Positions 23,978-35,300 of a stretch of DNA of 64,000 bases are shown in pieces. Made by a program: the position numbers and the translations under genes. This stretch comes from Orobanche coerulescens (Eukaryota; Streptophyta; Magnoliopsida; Lamiales; Orobanchaceae): positions 2,914,001-2,978,000 of the forward strand of contig CM065801.1 in NCBI GenBank assembly GCA_033398695.1. The letters run 5' to 3'. Within the stretch, counting starts at the first letter, position 1. Every line of letters starts with the position of its first letter. The notes under the pieces were generated by a model that did no database searches, was not told the origin of the DNA, and saw only the letters and a list, made by a program, of their open reading frames with translations.

Positions 23978-25504
23978 TGACCGCGCTGTCGTGACACGTC
24001 AAAATTAGTTATTTATATTTTCCTCGGCTTACTTCTACTAACTAGTAGTATCGGCAAGTAAGGGTCGATCCCACGGAGAACGGTAAATCAATTAAACTAA
24101 TTAAGGATTAAATATTTTGTGCAATTAAAATAAAATAAAAACGAGAGGGGGAGGGTTTGTTTCTGATCTTAACTAAAATAAATTGCGTAAGATAAAATAA
24201 AATAAACAAAGGAAATAAAAAGTTGAAAATATCAATTGAGGAATAATCTAGTCCTTAGCTCCGTTATCCACCGTTTCAAATTAATTCAAGTTTCAATGCA
24301 GCGCTTATCTCTTCTCTAATCTCATGAACTCCTATTCCGAAGCCAACAACAAGCTCTGTTGACCCCAATTATTTCTTAAGTTTATTCAATTAAAACAAGC
24401 TCTTTAATTGAACCTATCTATACGGTGGATTCAAAATAAGCTCTTCAAATCTCGCTCGCTAGATGCATTAAAAACCAAAATAATGGAATAGGCAAAGATA
24501 TTAAGTTCATAAGCTCGACTTAAGGGATCTCGATTTTGTGTTACCCAATTGGGAAAAATCAATTGTTTGCTACTTGTGAAATTAAAATTGCAACAATTAC
24601 GGATTACAACTCAATTTCTAGCATAAGACATAAAACTCCTAATCTAGTTGGCCAAACCAAATCAAGAAATTAAATGGCATAGTCGTGAATTCAATAACAC
24701 AAAAGTAATTCAAGAGAATTCGAGTTGAGAATATGCCGCGGGATTAAAACATGAATAATTCAAATACGGTTTCAAACTTCACTAAGAACTAGAATAGAAA
24801 TTTAGCCGGACATGTTGGCTTTAGAAAACAGCAAATTAAAGATAGACATGAGAAGAAAGAAATTCAAACGGTATAGTCTTCTTCTTCCACGTCGGAATTG
24901 GCTCGGTTGCTCCGGCGAAAATTCGGTTCGGTCGTCCCTCGTGATTTCTTTTGTGTCCAGCCGTGAAAATTGCTCCTTAGAATTCTGCTCCTCCGTGAAT
25001 TTGCTGTTCCAGAAGATGATTTTTATTCCAGCCCTCCTCCCTTTTATAATTATTCCTCATCTCATAATTTCCTTCTTTAATTAGGACTCTTTCCTTCTTA
25101 AGTTTTAATTTCCTTGGAGTCTTTCTTCCCAAATCTATTCCAATTCCTTTTCCCAGCATGTGGACCGATTTATTGCCTTGTGGAACTGATTGGGCGATTT
25201 TTGAGTCGTTTCTTGGGCCCCAAGTAAGGTTATTTTCGTAACAGGACTGGCACTGGGCCACCCAGTGCTGCGCGGGATTTTCTTTATTTAAGCCCAAATC
25301 ACCTTGGCTTGCTCCGTTTGATGATCCAATTTATTCCTTAAGCTTAAAAACTCCATCAAACACCTAAATTAAACAACAAATTGCCAAGTGAAATAGATTG
25401 CATCCAAAATATAAATATATGGAAAATAATCAAGTGTGCCAACATAAAATCCATTAAAACCTTATAATTAACAATGATTTTGGCACACTATTTTTGTCCT
25501 GTCA
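23978..25504 (-). mobile_element. Solo LTR of an Athila-like element, inside element C
   Basis: The limits are TGACCGCGC and TTTGTCCTGTCA, flanked on both sides by ACTAT (23973-23977 and 25505-25509). The start region carries GGCAAGTAAGGGTCGATCCC, which parallels GCAAGGTCGTATTCC at the same place in C's LTR, so it is a related but distinct family in the same orientation. No primer site, interior or second LTR is present, so it is a solo LTR left by LTR-LTR recombination. Confidence 0.82.
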
Positions 25505-25509
25505 ACTAT

Positions 25510-27077
25510 CAAAGTGTATAATGGGATAAGTGACGCTCAAAACTCATTCAATGAAATAAGAATCCCCATAGGCTTGCCAATCGTCTACATCTCTACCACT
25601 AGTTGTGCATGCAAATTTGGTGAATCAAAAAGGACTTTATCGGTTGTAATGTAGGCTTTTTGGTCGGGGTAGGATAAGTATGGCTTAAAGTGACTTGACT
25701 TGAGCAAATTAGAACATTATCTCAATAATCACTTCGCTCAATTAGAAGCTCAATAATCCCTTAGAATTTGTTTCCTTCAACCCCTTGATTTTAATATCAT
25801 CGCACTAAGCACTTTTGAAAGTGAGAATCACAATCTTATTCCTCCTTATTGCTCCATACATCTCGTTTCTTTTGTGTCCACGAATTTTTTTTTTTTTTAT
25901 GTTTTCATGTGGTGGACAACATCATCATTAAATCACACCAATCTTCCTTCAAATTTATTTTGATAAATCATTGCATTTTGAACCAACAATCTTCCCCATC
26001 GCCTCCACATATCTTTTCATTCTTTTGCCAATTTGTTCTAAGTAGCTCAAGTATAGGGACAAAAGTTTATAATGGAACGGAAAGCTCATAATGTGGCTAA
26101 CAAGAAATATGCTTTAAGCTCAAATGGGCTAACTAGGGAAATAAATTTTTCGGGTTGGCCAAAAGGTTTGAAGGGTTGTCAATAAAAATCGCCTAAAATC
26201 ACTTTCACTAATTTGCGCACACATTTGTAGTTTCGAATAAGATACCAGGGCAAGTTCTAGAGTCTTAAAACATGAATGGTACACTCGACAATGAAACTTG
26301 CATATTTAATGATGCATGAAGGCTCAAAAGCTCACAAGCTAGATTTGTTCATATTTCCAAGAAATTAAACTATTTATTCAATTTCACACCCTTTTGATTA
26401 TTCTACAATTTTTCCTCTTCAAATTATCCTCGATTTGCATATCAAAATAACAAAATAAATCCCGAGGTATCCAAGACAAGAGTTCATTCTTTCGAGTTTC
26501 ATCCAAGTACATGATACTCAAAACACACCAAGTTCAAAATAAAACACACCAAAATAAAACACACCAAAAAAAAAAAAATTCAAACCAAAACGTAAAACAA
26601 AATCCAAACACACCAAAAAAAAAAAAACGAACAATATAAGTATATCTTGACCCAATATCTCCCCCAAACTTGAATTAAAGAATGTACACACGAAGGGGGT
26701 ATAGTATTTAAGCAATAAAAACTTTGGGTCAAGAAATACTTACAACCGGTCATATTGATTGGGCGGAGGGAAGTGACCTTGTTGGACATGCCACGTGTCA
26801 CACCCTTTCAGTTGCCAAAATCATCTCGCCCTTTGACCGATCAGTGTCAAATGACACGGCCCGTGTCATACTTGCCCAGAAACTCAAAAAACGTCTGGAT
26901 GGCCAACCCGACCGTGTCGAATGACACGGCTCGTGTCGTACTAGCCTGGATAGTGCGTTTCTGGTCTCCGGATCTTTTTCCTGCGAATTGGACAGCTACA
27001 GTTGAACCGGTCAGTTCCTCATCAAGTAAAAATAGAAATAAAATGCGAATAAGAACAAAATAAACTAACAAGAACCA
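25510..27077 (-). other. Non-coding interior of element C
   Basis: The sequence is AT-rich with no domain motifs; this is where pol would be expected in an autonomous Athila. It contains poly-A tracts near 26565-26628, and at 26843-26940 two blocks of the ATGACACGGCCCGTGTCAT motif that also occurs in the LTRs. Confidence 0.7.
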
Positions 27078-27185
27078 TTGGGTTGCCTCCCAATTAGCGC
27101 TAAGTTTAACATCTTCAGCCGGACGCAAGTGTTGGGTTGCCTCCCAACCAGCGCTAAATTTAACGTCTTCAGCCAGACGCATGTT
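27078..27185 (-). repeat. 54-bp tandem duplication in element C
   Basis: Two copies, starting at 27078 and 27132, share TTGGGTTGCCTCCCAA, AGCGCTAA and TTTAAC..CTTCAGCC. The GGTTGCCTCCCA/AGCGCT motif is common near the end of the coding region of Athila elements. Its role is unknown to me. Confidence 0.75.
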
Positions 27186-27189
27186 TCCT

Positions 27190-27966
27190 TCATCCCGGAT
27201 CATTCAACGAGCTCTTATAATCCGGTTTACGTGCAATTTTATCAGGAGGAGTCATCAAAAATACAACATTTTGACTATGCGTCCTAATCGTTAATTCTCC
27301 TCGATCCACATCAATTAATGCTCGTGCAGTGGCTAAGAACGGACGTCCAAGTATTACTATACCATTTTGTTTCCCATCATCATCAAGCACTATAAAATCA
27401 ACGGGGAAGGCGAGCTTATCAATTTTTAAAATTACATCCTCCACAATTCCCTTTGGGTAAGCTAAAGATCGATCTATGAATTGTAAGCTCACTGGAGATG
27501 GTCTCAACTCTCCTAATCCAAGTGTCCTGCAAATAGACAAAGGCAATATATTGACACTTGAACCATGATCAACAAATACATCATTTAATGAACAACCCAA
27601 AATAGAGCAAGGGATTGAAAAACTCCCTGGATCCTTAAGCTTAGTCGGTAGGCGCTCCAATTCTTTTTTCTTTGACGCCATGTCTTGCACGAAAACCTCA
27701 AAATTTTTCTTCTCCTTGATATGCTCAATATCGGACCGATCCTTCACCTCATTCATGGAAACTATCAAATCAACTTTATTAGACAACACGGTTGCATCTT
27801 CGTTTTCATTCTCCGATTTCGGTAGCTCTTCATTCACAGTATACGAAAAAATAGCATTGCATTGTGCTTTTGGATTTTCTTCGGTGTTGCTTGGAAATTG
27901 GCACTTTTGATGTTGGCTCCCCACAATCTTAGCCAATTGACCGATTTGCGTTTCTAAGTTTCTCAT
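27190..27966 (-). CDS. Athila gag-C/aspartic protease fragment
   Basis: An open minus-strand frame of 258 codons. The first third is polar and low in motifs. From about residue 105 it matches the retroviral-type aspartic protease of Athila: LPTKLKDPGSFSIPCSILGC, then the catalytic region VFVDHGSSVNILPLSI (Asp followed by His-Gly-Ser instead of the usual Leu-Gly-Ala), then VDFIVLDDD and ILGRPFLATARALIDV. It ends at TGA before the tandem repeat. It is out of step with the upstream gag frame, so the protein is probably not made as one piece. Confidence 0.75.
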   Translation of the reverse strand: MRNLETQIGQLAKIVGSQHQKCQFPSNTEENPKAQCNAIFSYTVNEELPKSENENEDATVLSNKVDLIVSMNEVKDRSDIEHIKEKKNFEVFVQDMASKKKELERLPTKLKDPGSFSIPCSILGCSLNDVFVDHGSSVNILPLSICRTLGLGELRPSPVSLQFIDRSLAYPKGIVEDVILKIDKLAFPVDFIVLDDDGKQNGIVILGRPFLATARALIDVDRGELTIRTHSQNVVFLMTPPDKIARKPDYKSSLNDPG

Positions 27967-28380
27967 TTGAGCTCCAACGGTGGTTGCTAATTGAGTGACA
28001 TGATTTTCAATCCGATCAAGCTTTTCTTCATCTCGGGTAAACCGACTTTTGTTTCCATCATAAAAGTAGCCAAAATATTCTCTAGATTAGAATTTGGCTT
28101 GGACTCTTCTATCACTTCACCATTCGACACTTTAAATCCCGTCGGTGGTTGTAACACATTTCTCGAATTCCGTAGCTAAGATTCTCGTGATTCTTATTTG
28201 AAGGATGATAAAACCCGGATGAGGATTATTTCGATAGTTATTGAAATTATGGTTATTGATATAATGAGTTTCCTCCAACGTCGGTGGTGGTGCACTTCCT
28301 TTTGGATTTATTTTTCATTTGCACTCTTCGTCGAATTCCCAAATGGTTGGTCAAAATCGACATTTGTGCGATTAAAGCCT
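27967..28380 (-). pseudogene. Frameshifted gag linker between capsid and protease
   Basis: Translation in changing frames gives fragments typical of the low-complexity linker after Athila capsid (for example NNYRNNPHPGFYHP near 28230), broken by shifts and stops. It joins the two open frames on either side into what was one gag-pro gene. Confidence 0.55.
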
Positions 28381-29280
28381 TTATAGGATCCGAGTCCAAA
28401 CTTCAGCCACTCTACGAATATTACTCCTCTCGGTAGGCCATTGATAGCTATTCATGGCCATCTCCTCGATCAATTCATAAGCTTCCTCTGCACTTTTAGC
28501 TAGCAAAGCTCCTCCGACCGAAGCGTCAACAAGATTTCTCGTCTCTCCGGCCAACCCATTATAAAAGAAACACATTTGTTGGTCTTCCGGAAACCCATGA
28601 CGAGTACATCGTCTTAACAAATCCTTGAAGCGTTCCCATGCCTCATATAACATCTCTGAATCCATTTGTCGGAATTGCATTATTTCGCTCTTCAATCTCA
28701 TAGTCTTGTTGGGCGGGAAGAATTTGAAAAGAAACTTTTCGCCCAACTCGTTCCATGTACTTATGCTCCCCGAAGCAAGAGTTCCAAGCCAACTACGAGC
28801 CTTTTCTCTCAAGGAGAACGGAAATAGCTTCAATCTTATTGCATCGTTTGGCACCCCATTCATTTTAATGGTATCACAAATTTGAATAAAGTGGAATAAA
28901 TGGGCGTGCGGATCTTCTGTGGCAAATCCCCCAAACTGATTTTGTTGAACCATCGATATTAATGAAGGTTTCAACTCAAAATTGAGGGCGTTGATAGGAA
29001 TATGAGAAATTCCCCCATAATTTTGGTCAAGCCTCGGCCGAAATCCATCCCGAATCGATTGAATTCGGACTGCGGGCTGCTCAGCCCGTACGCCTTCGTT
29101 GTTTGGATTGTGGGTTATTGCATTATCATTGCCCATGTCGGCAATTACGTCTCCCGCTCTTTCCATTTCGTCAGATAGATCCCTTCGTAATTTCCGTGTA
29201 GCAACACTTGTTCTTCGAGCAAATGCCTCTACTTCGGGAATAAAGTTTTCCAAAGGTTTTCGAGAGGAGCGGGTGTTCAT
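28381..29280 (-). CDS. Athila-type gag (capsid) of element C
   Basis: The frame is open for about 300 codons from MNTRSSRKP (ATG at 29280; an upstream frame extension to 29322 lies in the leader). The capsid core is clear: FELKPSLISMVQQNQFGG, EDPHAHLFHFIQICDTIKMN, AIRLKLFPFSLREKARSWLG, STWNELGEKFLFKFFPPNKT, and YEAWERFKDLLRRC. These are hallmarks of the Athila gag family, which forms the virus-like particle shell. The frame ends at a TAG (28381-28383) before the zinc-finger and protease region, so the protein is C-terminally truncated. Confidence 0.85.
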   Translation of the reverse strand: MNTRSSRKPLENFIPEVEAFARRTSVATRKLRRDLSDEMERAGDVIADMGNDNAITHNPNNEGVRAEQPAVRIQSIRDGFRPRLDQNYGGISHIPINALNFELKPSLISMVQQNQFGGFATEDPHAHLFHFIQICDTIKMNGVPNDAIRLKLFPFSLREKARSWLGTLASGSISTWNELGEKFLFKFFPPNKTMRLKSEIMQFRQMDSEMLYEAWERFKDLLRRCTRHGFPEDQQMCFFYNGLAGETRNLVDASVGGALLAKSAEEAYELIEEMAMNSYQWPTERSNIRRVAEVWTRIL

Positions 29281-29403
29281 GTACTTCCTGTAACACGGCC
29301 AAAAACAATACGGAAGTAACAAAATAAAATAAAACAGAAAAATATGTCTAAAGTAAGACCGGAAACACTTATCGTAATATCAATACAAACAAAAATAAAT
29401 TAG

Positions 29404-29421
29404 TCCCCGACAACGGCGCCA
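29404..29421 (-). promoter_or_regulatory. Primer-binding site of element C
   Basis: The minus strand reads TGGCGCCGTTGTCGGGGA, six bases inside the 5' LTR. It matches the TGGCGCCGTTGCCGGGGA site (Asp-tRNA type) usual in Athila/Tat elements, with one change. Confidence 0.85.
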
Positions 29422-29427
29422 AAAACT

Positions 29428-31009
29428 TGTTCGCTCTAATTTTAAACAATCCGCAAGTGTACGGAAAATATGTAGAAAGCGGCGAGCAAGGTCGTATTCC
29501 ACAGAGACTAAATATTCCTATTGCGTTGAGTACTAGATTATAATGATTCCGGTTTTATCTAGACGATCGAAAGTTGAATGGATGGTTAACGAAATAAAAT
29601 AAAATGATGACAGTAAAAGAAAATATCCGAATTAAGGAGAATTGCAAGAGTTTAGAAAGAAAGATTCCAAGGCTCGGTTTCCGTTGATCACTAAGTTTAG
29701 TCGGGATTGGTTCCAAAAGTTCTAAGTGTGTTTCCAAAATGATAATCACAATAATATTCTAAAGTCCCTCTCGAGATGCATTAAAACGTAGATTAAACAA
29801 CCTATAACAACGTCTCCGTTTACTATAAATTATCTAACTCCAAAATGTTCATAAGATTTAAACATCATCATAGCTTATCACCGATTTCTCAATCTCGTAA
29901 TTTACTACGTCAAATACTCGAAACCTATTAATGCCCTCTTCTCTCGAATTATGAGCAATTAAGTTAAACATATAAAAACATTGATCAAGTGTCTAAACAT
30001 GAATCAAAACCAAGTATTTGATAAAGAAATCACACTAGATATATATAATCATCAATCCCTCAAAACCATAGCAAATCAACGTACTCCCATGCCCGGAATC
30101 TAACGAGTTTAGCCGGACATGGTAATGAAAGAAAGATTAATAATCATCATGTTCATCATGTTCATGCTAAATAAAACAACATAATGAATAAAAGATAGGA
30201 AGAAGATAAAACTCGGATGGTTTCTTGATTTATCCCGGTTGAAGCCTTCAAATGTTCTTGAAGTGTTCTTCAAGAATTTCCTTCAAATCTCCTTCTTTTT
30301 GGATGAAAAACTCTCAAATCTTGTGTTTCTCTCTCTCTCCAATCTCTCCAATCTTTAGCCTCTTCCAAGTCTTGCCCCATATCCTCTTTTTATAAAGCTT
30401 AAAAAACCACTTTTTCATGTTCAAATCTTCAAAAATGTCAAAAAGTGATTTTTCCACCGAAAAGTGACACGGCCCGTGTCAAATGACACGCGGCCGCGTC
30501 ATCTTGTCTAGAAAATGCAAAAACTTTACGGGCCAGAGACCCGGTCGTGTCATTTGACACGGCCCGTGTCATCTTGTCCCGAAAATGCAAAAACTTTCGA
30601 TCGTGAAGTCGTGGTCTAGAAGCCATATCTCCCTCAATACACCTCGGAATTTAGCGTATGATATACCGTTGCGAAGCTGATTTCATGAGGAATCCATATA
30701 AATATAGAACACATCCTTATTCGAAGTAATGAATCTGGATATTAGAAAATACGACAGGTAGTGCTTCAATTTTCATCGTTTTAGGCCTCGTTCTCTCGTT
30801 TCTGCATTGCTTGATATGTATTTGGGGATTGAGACTTCGGTCTTGCTTGATAATGTCCTTAAAACACCTATAAATTCAAATAAAATATACCCAAGCGTGA
30901 TCGAGTCCAACAAACACAATATGAGTACAAACGACACAATTCTACACATTTTAGGATCTTAAAATCCGGAAAAACCTTATAAAAATATGTGTAAAAATGA
31001 GTGTTATCA
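29428..31009 (-). repeat. 5' LTR of element C
   Basis: It is 1582 bp and the second copy of 22160-23740. Differences are few except in the palindrome block 30463-30582, where substitutions and indels cluster. Confidence 0.93.
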
Positions 31010-31014
31010 GATAT

Positions 31015-31083
31015 GCCGAGCCGAGGCGTTTCAACCGTGATGTGCCGGGGCATGCACGTGTAAATTGTCCTTCTCGTCAGTAA
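31015..31083 (+). pseudogene. Possible gag zinc-knuckle remnant of element A
   Basis: One frame reads VPGHARVNCPSRQ followed by a stop, resembling the second half of a CCHC knuckle (GH-x4-C) that ends chromoviral gag. The first two cysteines are not present next to it; the insertion of C at 22160 lies just upstream. It suggests A descends from a gag-bearing element. Confidence 0.4.
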
Positions 31084-32326
31084 TGCGTTTCTAGTGCGGA
31101 CTCGAGGGACACCGAATTCAGTTTTGCGAATTGGCTACCGAGACTTTCGGAGTTCGCGCTTCAGCACAGTTATCAGGATCGGATCTGAGAGGCCCAGTGG
31201 AGATTTTTCTGTCGGTTGCTTTTTGTGTGGTTACCTTATTTCCGTTGTTGTGAGGTGCGGGGACGACCGTATTTTATAAGAGGTCGAATGTAATACCCGT
31301 ATTATTTTTGGACTTCGGCATTTCCTCTTTCTCAGGTCTATCGACTCGCTCGTGTTCGTTGATACTTTCTGAGCTTGTTCTGTATTTCAGTTTCATCGTT
31401 CGAACGTGCTGTGATCTTGTTTTGGGTCGATCTGGTTATCGTTGTGACTTTTCCGAGTTCGGTTCGATTCTTGTGAACCTTGTTCGGAGGTAACATCTTT
31501 TGGTTCTACTAGTTCTTTTATTCGAAGTGGATTGGATTTTAAACTTCTGTATTTTCGACTCTGTCGACTCGTTTATGTTCGTTAACATTTTATGAGCTTG
31601 CCCTATCCCTTGCTTTTATTGATCGAACGAGTGTGGTGTTTCGGAATTACTCGTTTGTCGTTGTGACTTTTCAATTGCTATTCCCTTTCTTGTGAATCTT
31701 ATGTGAATCACATCTTGTTGTTTTCACCGGATCATGTTTTGCCTCGAGTCGATATGTGAACCTTGGAGTTGTTGTTTGAATTTTATTGTTCTTCGTGATT
31801 CGAACATGATTGTTCGATTCTTGTTGTCTCGATCGTTGTGGTTCGATCGTTTGATTGTTCGGTTTTTGTTGACCCCGTTTCGTGATTGTTGAGCGTTCAG
31901 ACTCCTTCCTAATTCCCTTAAGTTCGGGAAATTAGTCTCGTTTCGATCTTCCAACCCTTGGGCGATGGAATTCCGTATTTGTTCAGCGTTTGGCTCGCGT
32001 TTTGATTAATGTACCGTTGGGGTGGTCAATCATATTGATTTTCGTTCGTTGTGTTTAGTGGTTGTTCGGATAATTGACTTGACTATATTATCCGTTTGAT
32101 GACGCTTGTCATTTGTTGGTTTTATTATATCCCTAACGGCGACGTTGTGTTGGTCGTCGTGGAGCATGTTTTCACGCCGTATATCCATTTGCGTTGCTTG
32201 TAACGTTTCTCCAATGGGCGTAAGTTGCGAGTTTCTTGTGTATTTCGTTGAGTTTTCCTGACGGGATATTGCTTCTCCCTACTTGTTTTAAGTTTCGGGA
32301 CGAAACTTCTTTTAAGGAGGGTAGAA
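31084..32326 (+). other. Interior of element A, right part, with polypurine tract
   Basis: The stretch is non-coding. It ends with TTTTAAGGAGGGTAGAA directly before the 3' LTR, the usual purine tract of this Gypsy group. No integrase or chromodomain motifs are visible. Confidence 0.72.
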
Positions 32327-35300
32327 TGTAATACCCGTAATTTCGATTTCCGGTAATTTCTTTTTTTTTCGGCGAAAGTCTGTTTTGATGACTCGCTCAT
32401 GACCGTTTCGTCATTTCTAGAATGTTTAATTCTGCACTTTTTCTCATCCGAGTTCGTTTCGGTGTCGTTTTGTTTAGTTCCGTGATTTTTGGCGACTTTT
32501 CCGCACTTTAGCTTGATTATTGCGAATCTCGTTCGAAACTGCTGTTTCGAGTTTCCCGTAAGTCCGTTTAACTTTGTTAGAGGTTTTGTGAACTTCGGTT
32601 TGGTTATTCGATCATGTATCGTGTATTTCGGACGTTTTGGGCCATTTTCGTAATTTCTCAAAGTTTGGGGTAATTACTTTCCGTTGTCGAATTTCGAGCC
32701 TTCGGGTGGTCGGAATCGTGTGTTCTCTTAGTGCTCGAGTTCGTCTTTGCGAGTACTTCATAACCGTATCTTCGATTCGTATTCAGGTTCGGGTCGTCGG
32801 CCGTCGTTCGCCCGGCAAGATCGGCCGAGTTACGGCCAGAGTGCTCGGCGATTCGTACGTAAGGCCGGTTACGTACGTAAGGCCCTGGCCGGTTACGTAC
32901 GTAACGGGCCGGCAGTTTTGGGGCAGTGACTCGGTTACATACGTAAGCCTTGGCCGGTTACGTACGTAACCCGGCCGGCAGACAGCCTATATAAGGCCCT
33001 ACAGACGGGTTTTTTGGCCATTTTTCTCAATCTTTCTTTTCTCTTCCGCGGATGTGATCTTGGGAATCTTGAAGCCATGTTGTTTAACAACAAATCCATG
33101 AAGTTCTTGAGGTTATAACATCAATCAATCATCCGTTATCATCCTTTGATCCAGCGAATCAAGGTAATCTTCCTTAGAACCCTAATTTCGTGAATTTGGG
33201 GGGTTTTGCATTTTCGTCCGATTCGTTCCGTGTTGTTGATTAATTCATGATGGGTATGATTAATCTTGGTAGTATTCTTGTGTTCAACATCATTTAATCC
33301 ATTGTTCTTCGTCGAATCAAAGTATATTTCTTGATTTCCTTCAAATCGACTTTTTGGGGGATTTGTCCTCGATCTCGTTTTTCATCCGTTTTTGATGGAT
33401 CGATTATGGTTAAATGATGTTGTTAAACGTATTCTATGGATTGTATATCCATATTTCAACTTAGAGTTCCATTTTCGTATTTTGTCGGGACGAATCGTGT
33501 TCTTGGCCGTTTTGGGGAAAACACTTGAACATTCGTCGTTCGTTCTTTGAATTCAACGGCTTTGAGTCATTCTATGGGATTCATTTTCATTATTGTTATT
33601 GTCCTCCGTGGTTATTATCGCGAGTTGGCGTTCGGTGGAGTCGGCGGGTTCGTAGTCGGTTCGTGCCAACCTACTCCGGTCGATTCTCCGCGTTGTGGTT
33701 GTTCAAGGCAAGTACCTTGTCCATACTATTCTTGTTTTGTGGATATGATAATTGGTGATCATCTTGGTGTGTTTGATTATTTGTTTGAAATGAGTTTTCA
33801 AAGGATTCGGCTAGCCTCGTTAAAGGCTCGCTTTCAAAACGCGTGTGTTTTGTAAATTGTGTGGGTTGTAAGTGACTATGTGAATCTTTTGGATATATTT
33901 GGTGTTGATGTTGCGCTTGATAATGCGTGTGTACGTGTATTGCTTATTTCCGTCGCGTTATGGTTGACGTGCGTGTTGTTATTTATTCGTGTGGTCGTGG
34001 ACTGACGGATGAATTATGTGAATTGGTGTATCGATTTGATAATTGTTACAACGATTGACTGTGTGCTTGATGTTTGTGATAATGTGGATACTTGTTGTGA
34101 GAAACGTCGTATCCGGGAACCTCTGAGGGCGGGGCGTGCACTCCGGCCTGGTGTATGCTGCAATGTGCGGCTCCATATGGGTGGTGAACGCCGGTGTTAC
34201 CTAATGTGCGCGCAAGGGGCGGCTCTTGCGGGAGTGACGCCGGTGCGGTGACATGTTCAATGAGCGGCCAACATGATGGAAGTGAACGCCGGTACATAGG
34301 TGCGCAAGGGAGGCGCCTGGCAGGCTTATTGGTTACGGGTATTTGAGTGATAGCTAAGACCCCGTTACCGAACGATGTTCGTATTTCAAATTCTTTCAAC
34401 TCACTTTTAAATGTTTGTCTTGATATAGACCGTGATTTGTATTTTTGAAAGCTTGTTTCAACTTGTTTTTAAAGCGTTGGTATCAGGGTTAATTAACCAA
34501 GGAGGTTTGACGAAATCTCTGAGGGTTAATTAATCGGGGGTCTTGAGCAGGATATGTCGAATGAGAGATTGTACCTTTGATTGTATTGTGGTGCTATTCT
34601 GTGTATTGGGTCAATGACCCTGTGGAATGTTGAGATGATTGATCTCGTGTTGATATTATTTGGATTTGGGTCGAGAACCCCGTGTGATGTTGAGATGTTT
34701 GATCTCGTGTCGATATTATTTGGTTTCGGGTCGAGAATCCCGTGGAAATATTTGTGGAGACTCGTTTGTGTTGATTGAGTGGCTTTCTTGCAAATTGTTT
34801 TCTATTAAAACTCTCGATGGCATCTTTAAAACCGTTTTATAAATGGTTTCCCTTTATTTGTGATCTTTCGGTTTTGAGAAATGTTTACCAAACTCATGCC
34901 TCAGGAAGTACTTTTCGACTTTCGTTACGTTTGGAATTTTGAGGATTCCTGGTTATTGTTATTCGCGAAATGTGAATTGTATGGCTCGTAATTGCACTTT
35001 GTTCTTGCACTAGCAAAACAGTGGAGTTTTGCTAACCCCCGAGTATTCGGGGGGTGGATGTCTATTTTTGCATTCAGGTTTGGGAGTATAACACAGGGTC
35101 GACACGGAGGATGATGAAAGATGAACGATACTAATCACACGAGGATTCGTATGAGGTCATTGGTATAGTTATAGTTTATTTTCCGCTGTAGTATTCTTTC
35201 CTGCCAGACGGAGTGTGTTGTATTTGACCCCTGCGTGGGCATGTAATGAGTTTGAGTTGTATGTAATAATTGAAAGACCAAATCGGTCTACTGAATCATA

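Larger units (their letters stand above)
22160..31009 (-). mobile_element. Element C: young Athila-like Gypsy element lacking pol
   Basis: It is complete at both ends. LTRs are 22160-23740 and 29428-31009 (TG...CA), the minus-strand primer site TGGCGCCGTTGTCGGGGA is at 29404-29421, and the polypurine tract TTTGGGGGATTT lies at 23741-23752. GATAT flanks both sides (22155-22159, 31010-31014). By eye the LTRs differ at about ten sites outside one small block, so the insertion is recent. Gag and protease remains are present (29280-27190), but no reverse transcriptase, RNase H or integrase; 25510-27080 is non-coding and a solo LTR sits at 23978-25504. Its movement must have depended on enzymes from elsewhere. 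Confidence 0.93.

Noticed and set aside
32821..32980. A CRISPR-like array suggested by repeated GGTTACGTACGTAA
   Set aside because: Units are short, irregularly spaced, palindromic and confined to an LTR promoter; this is plant nuclear DNA.
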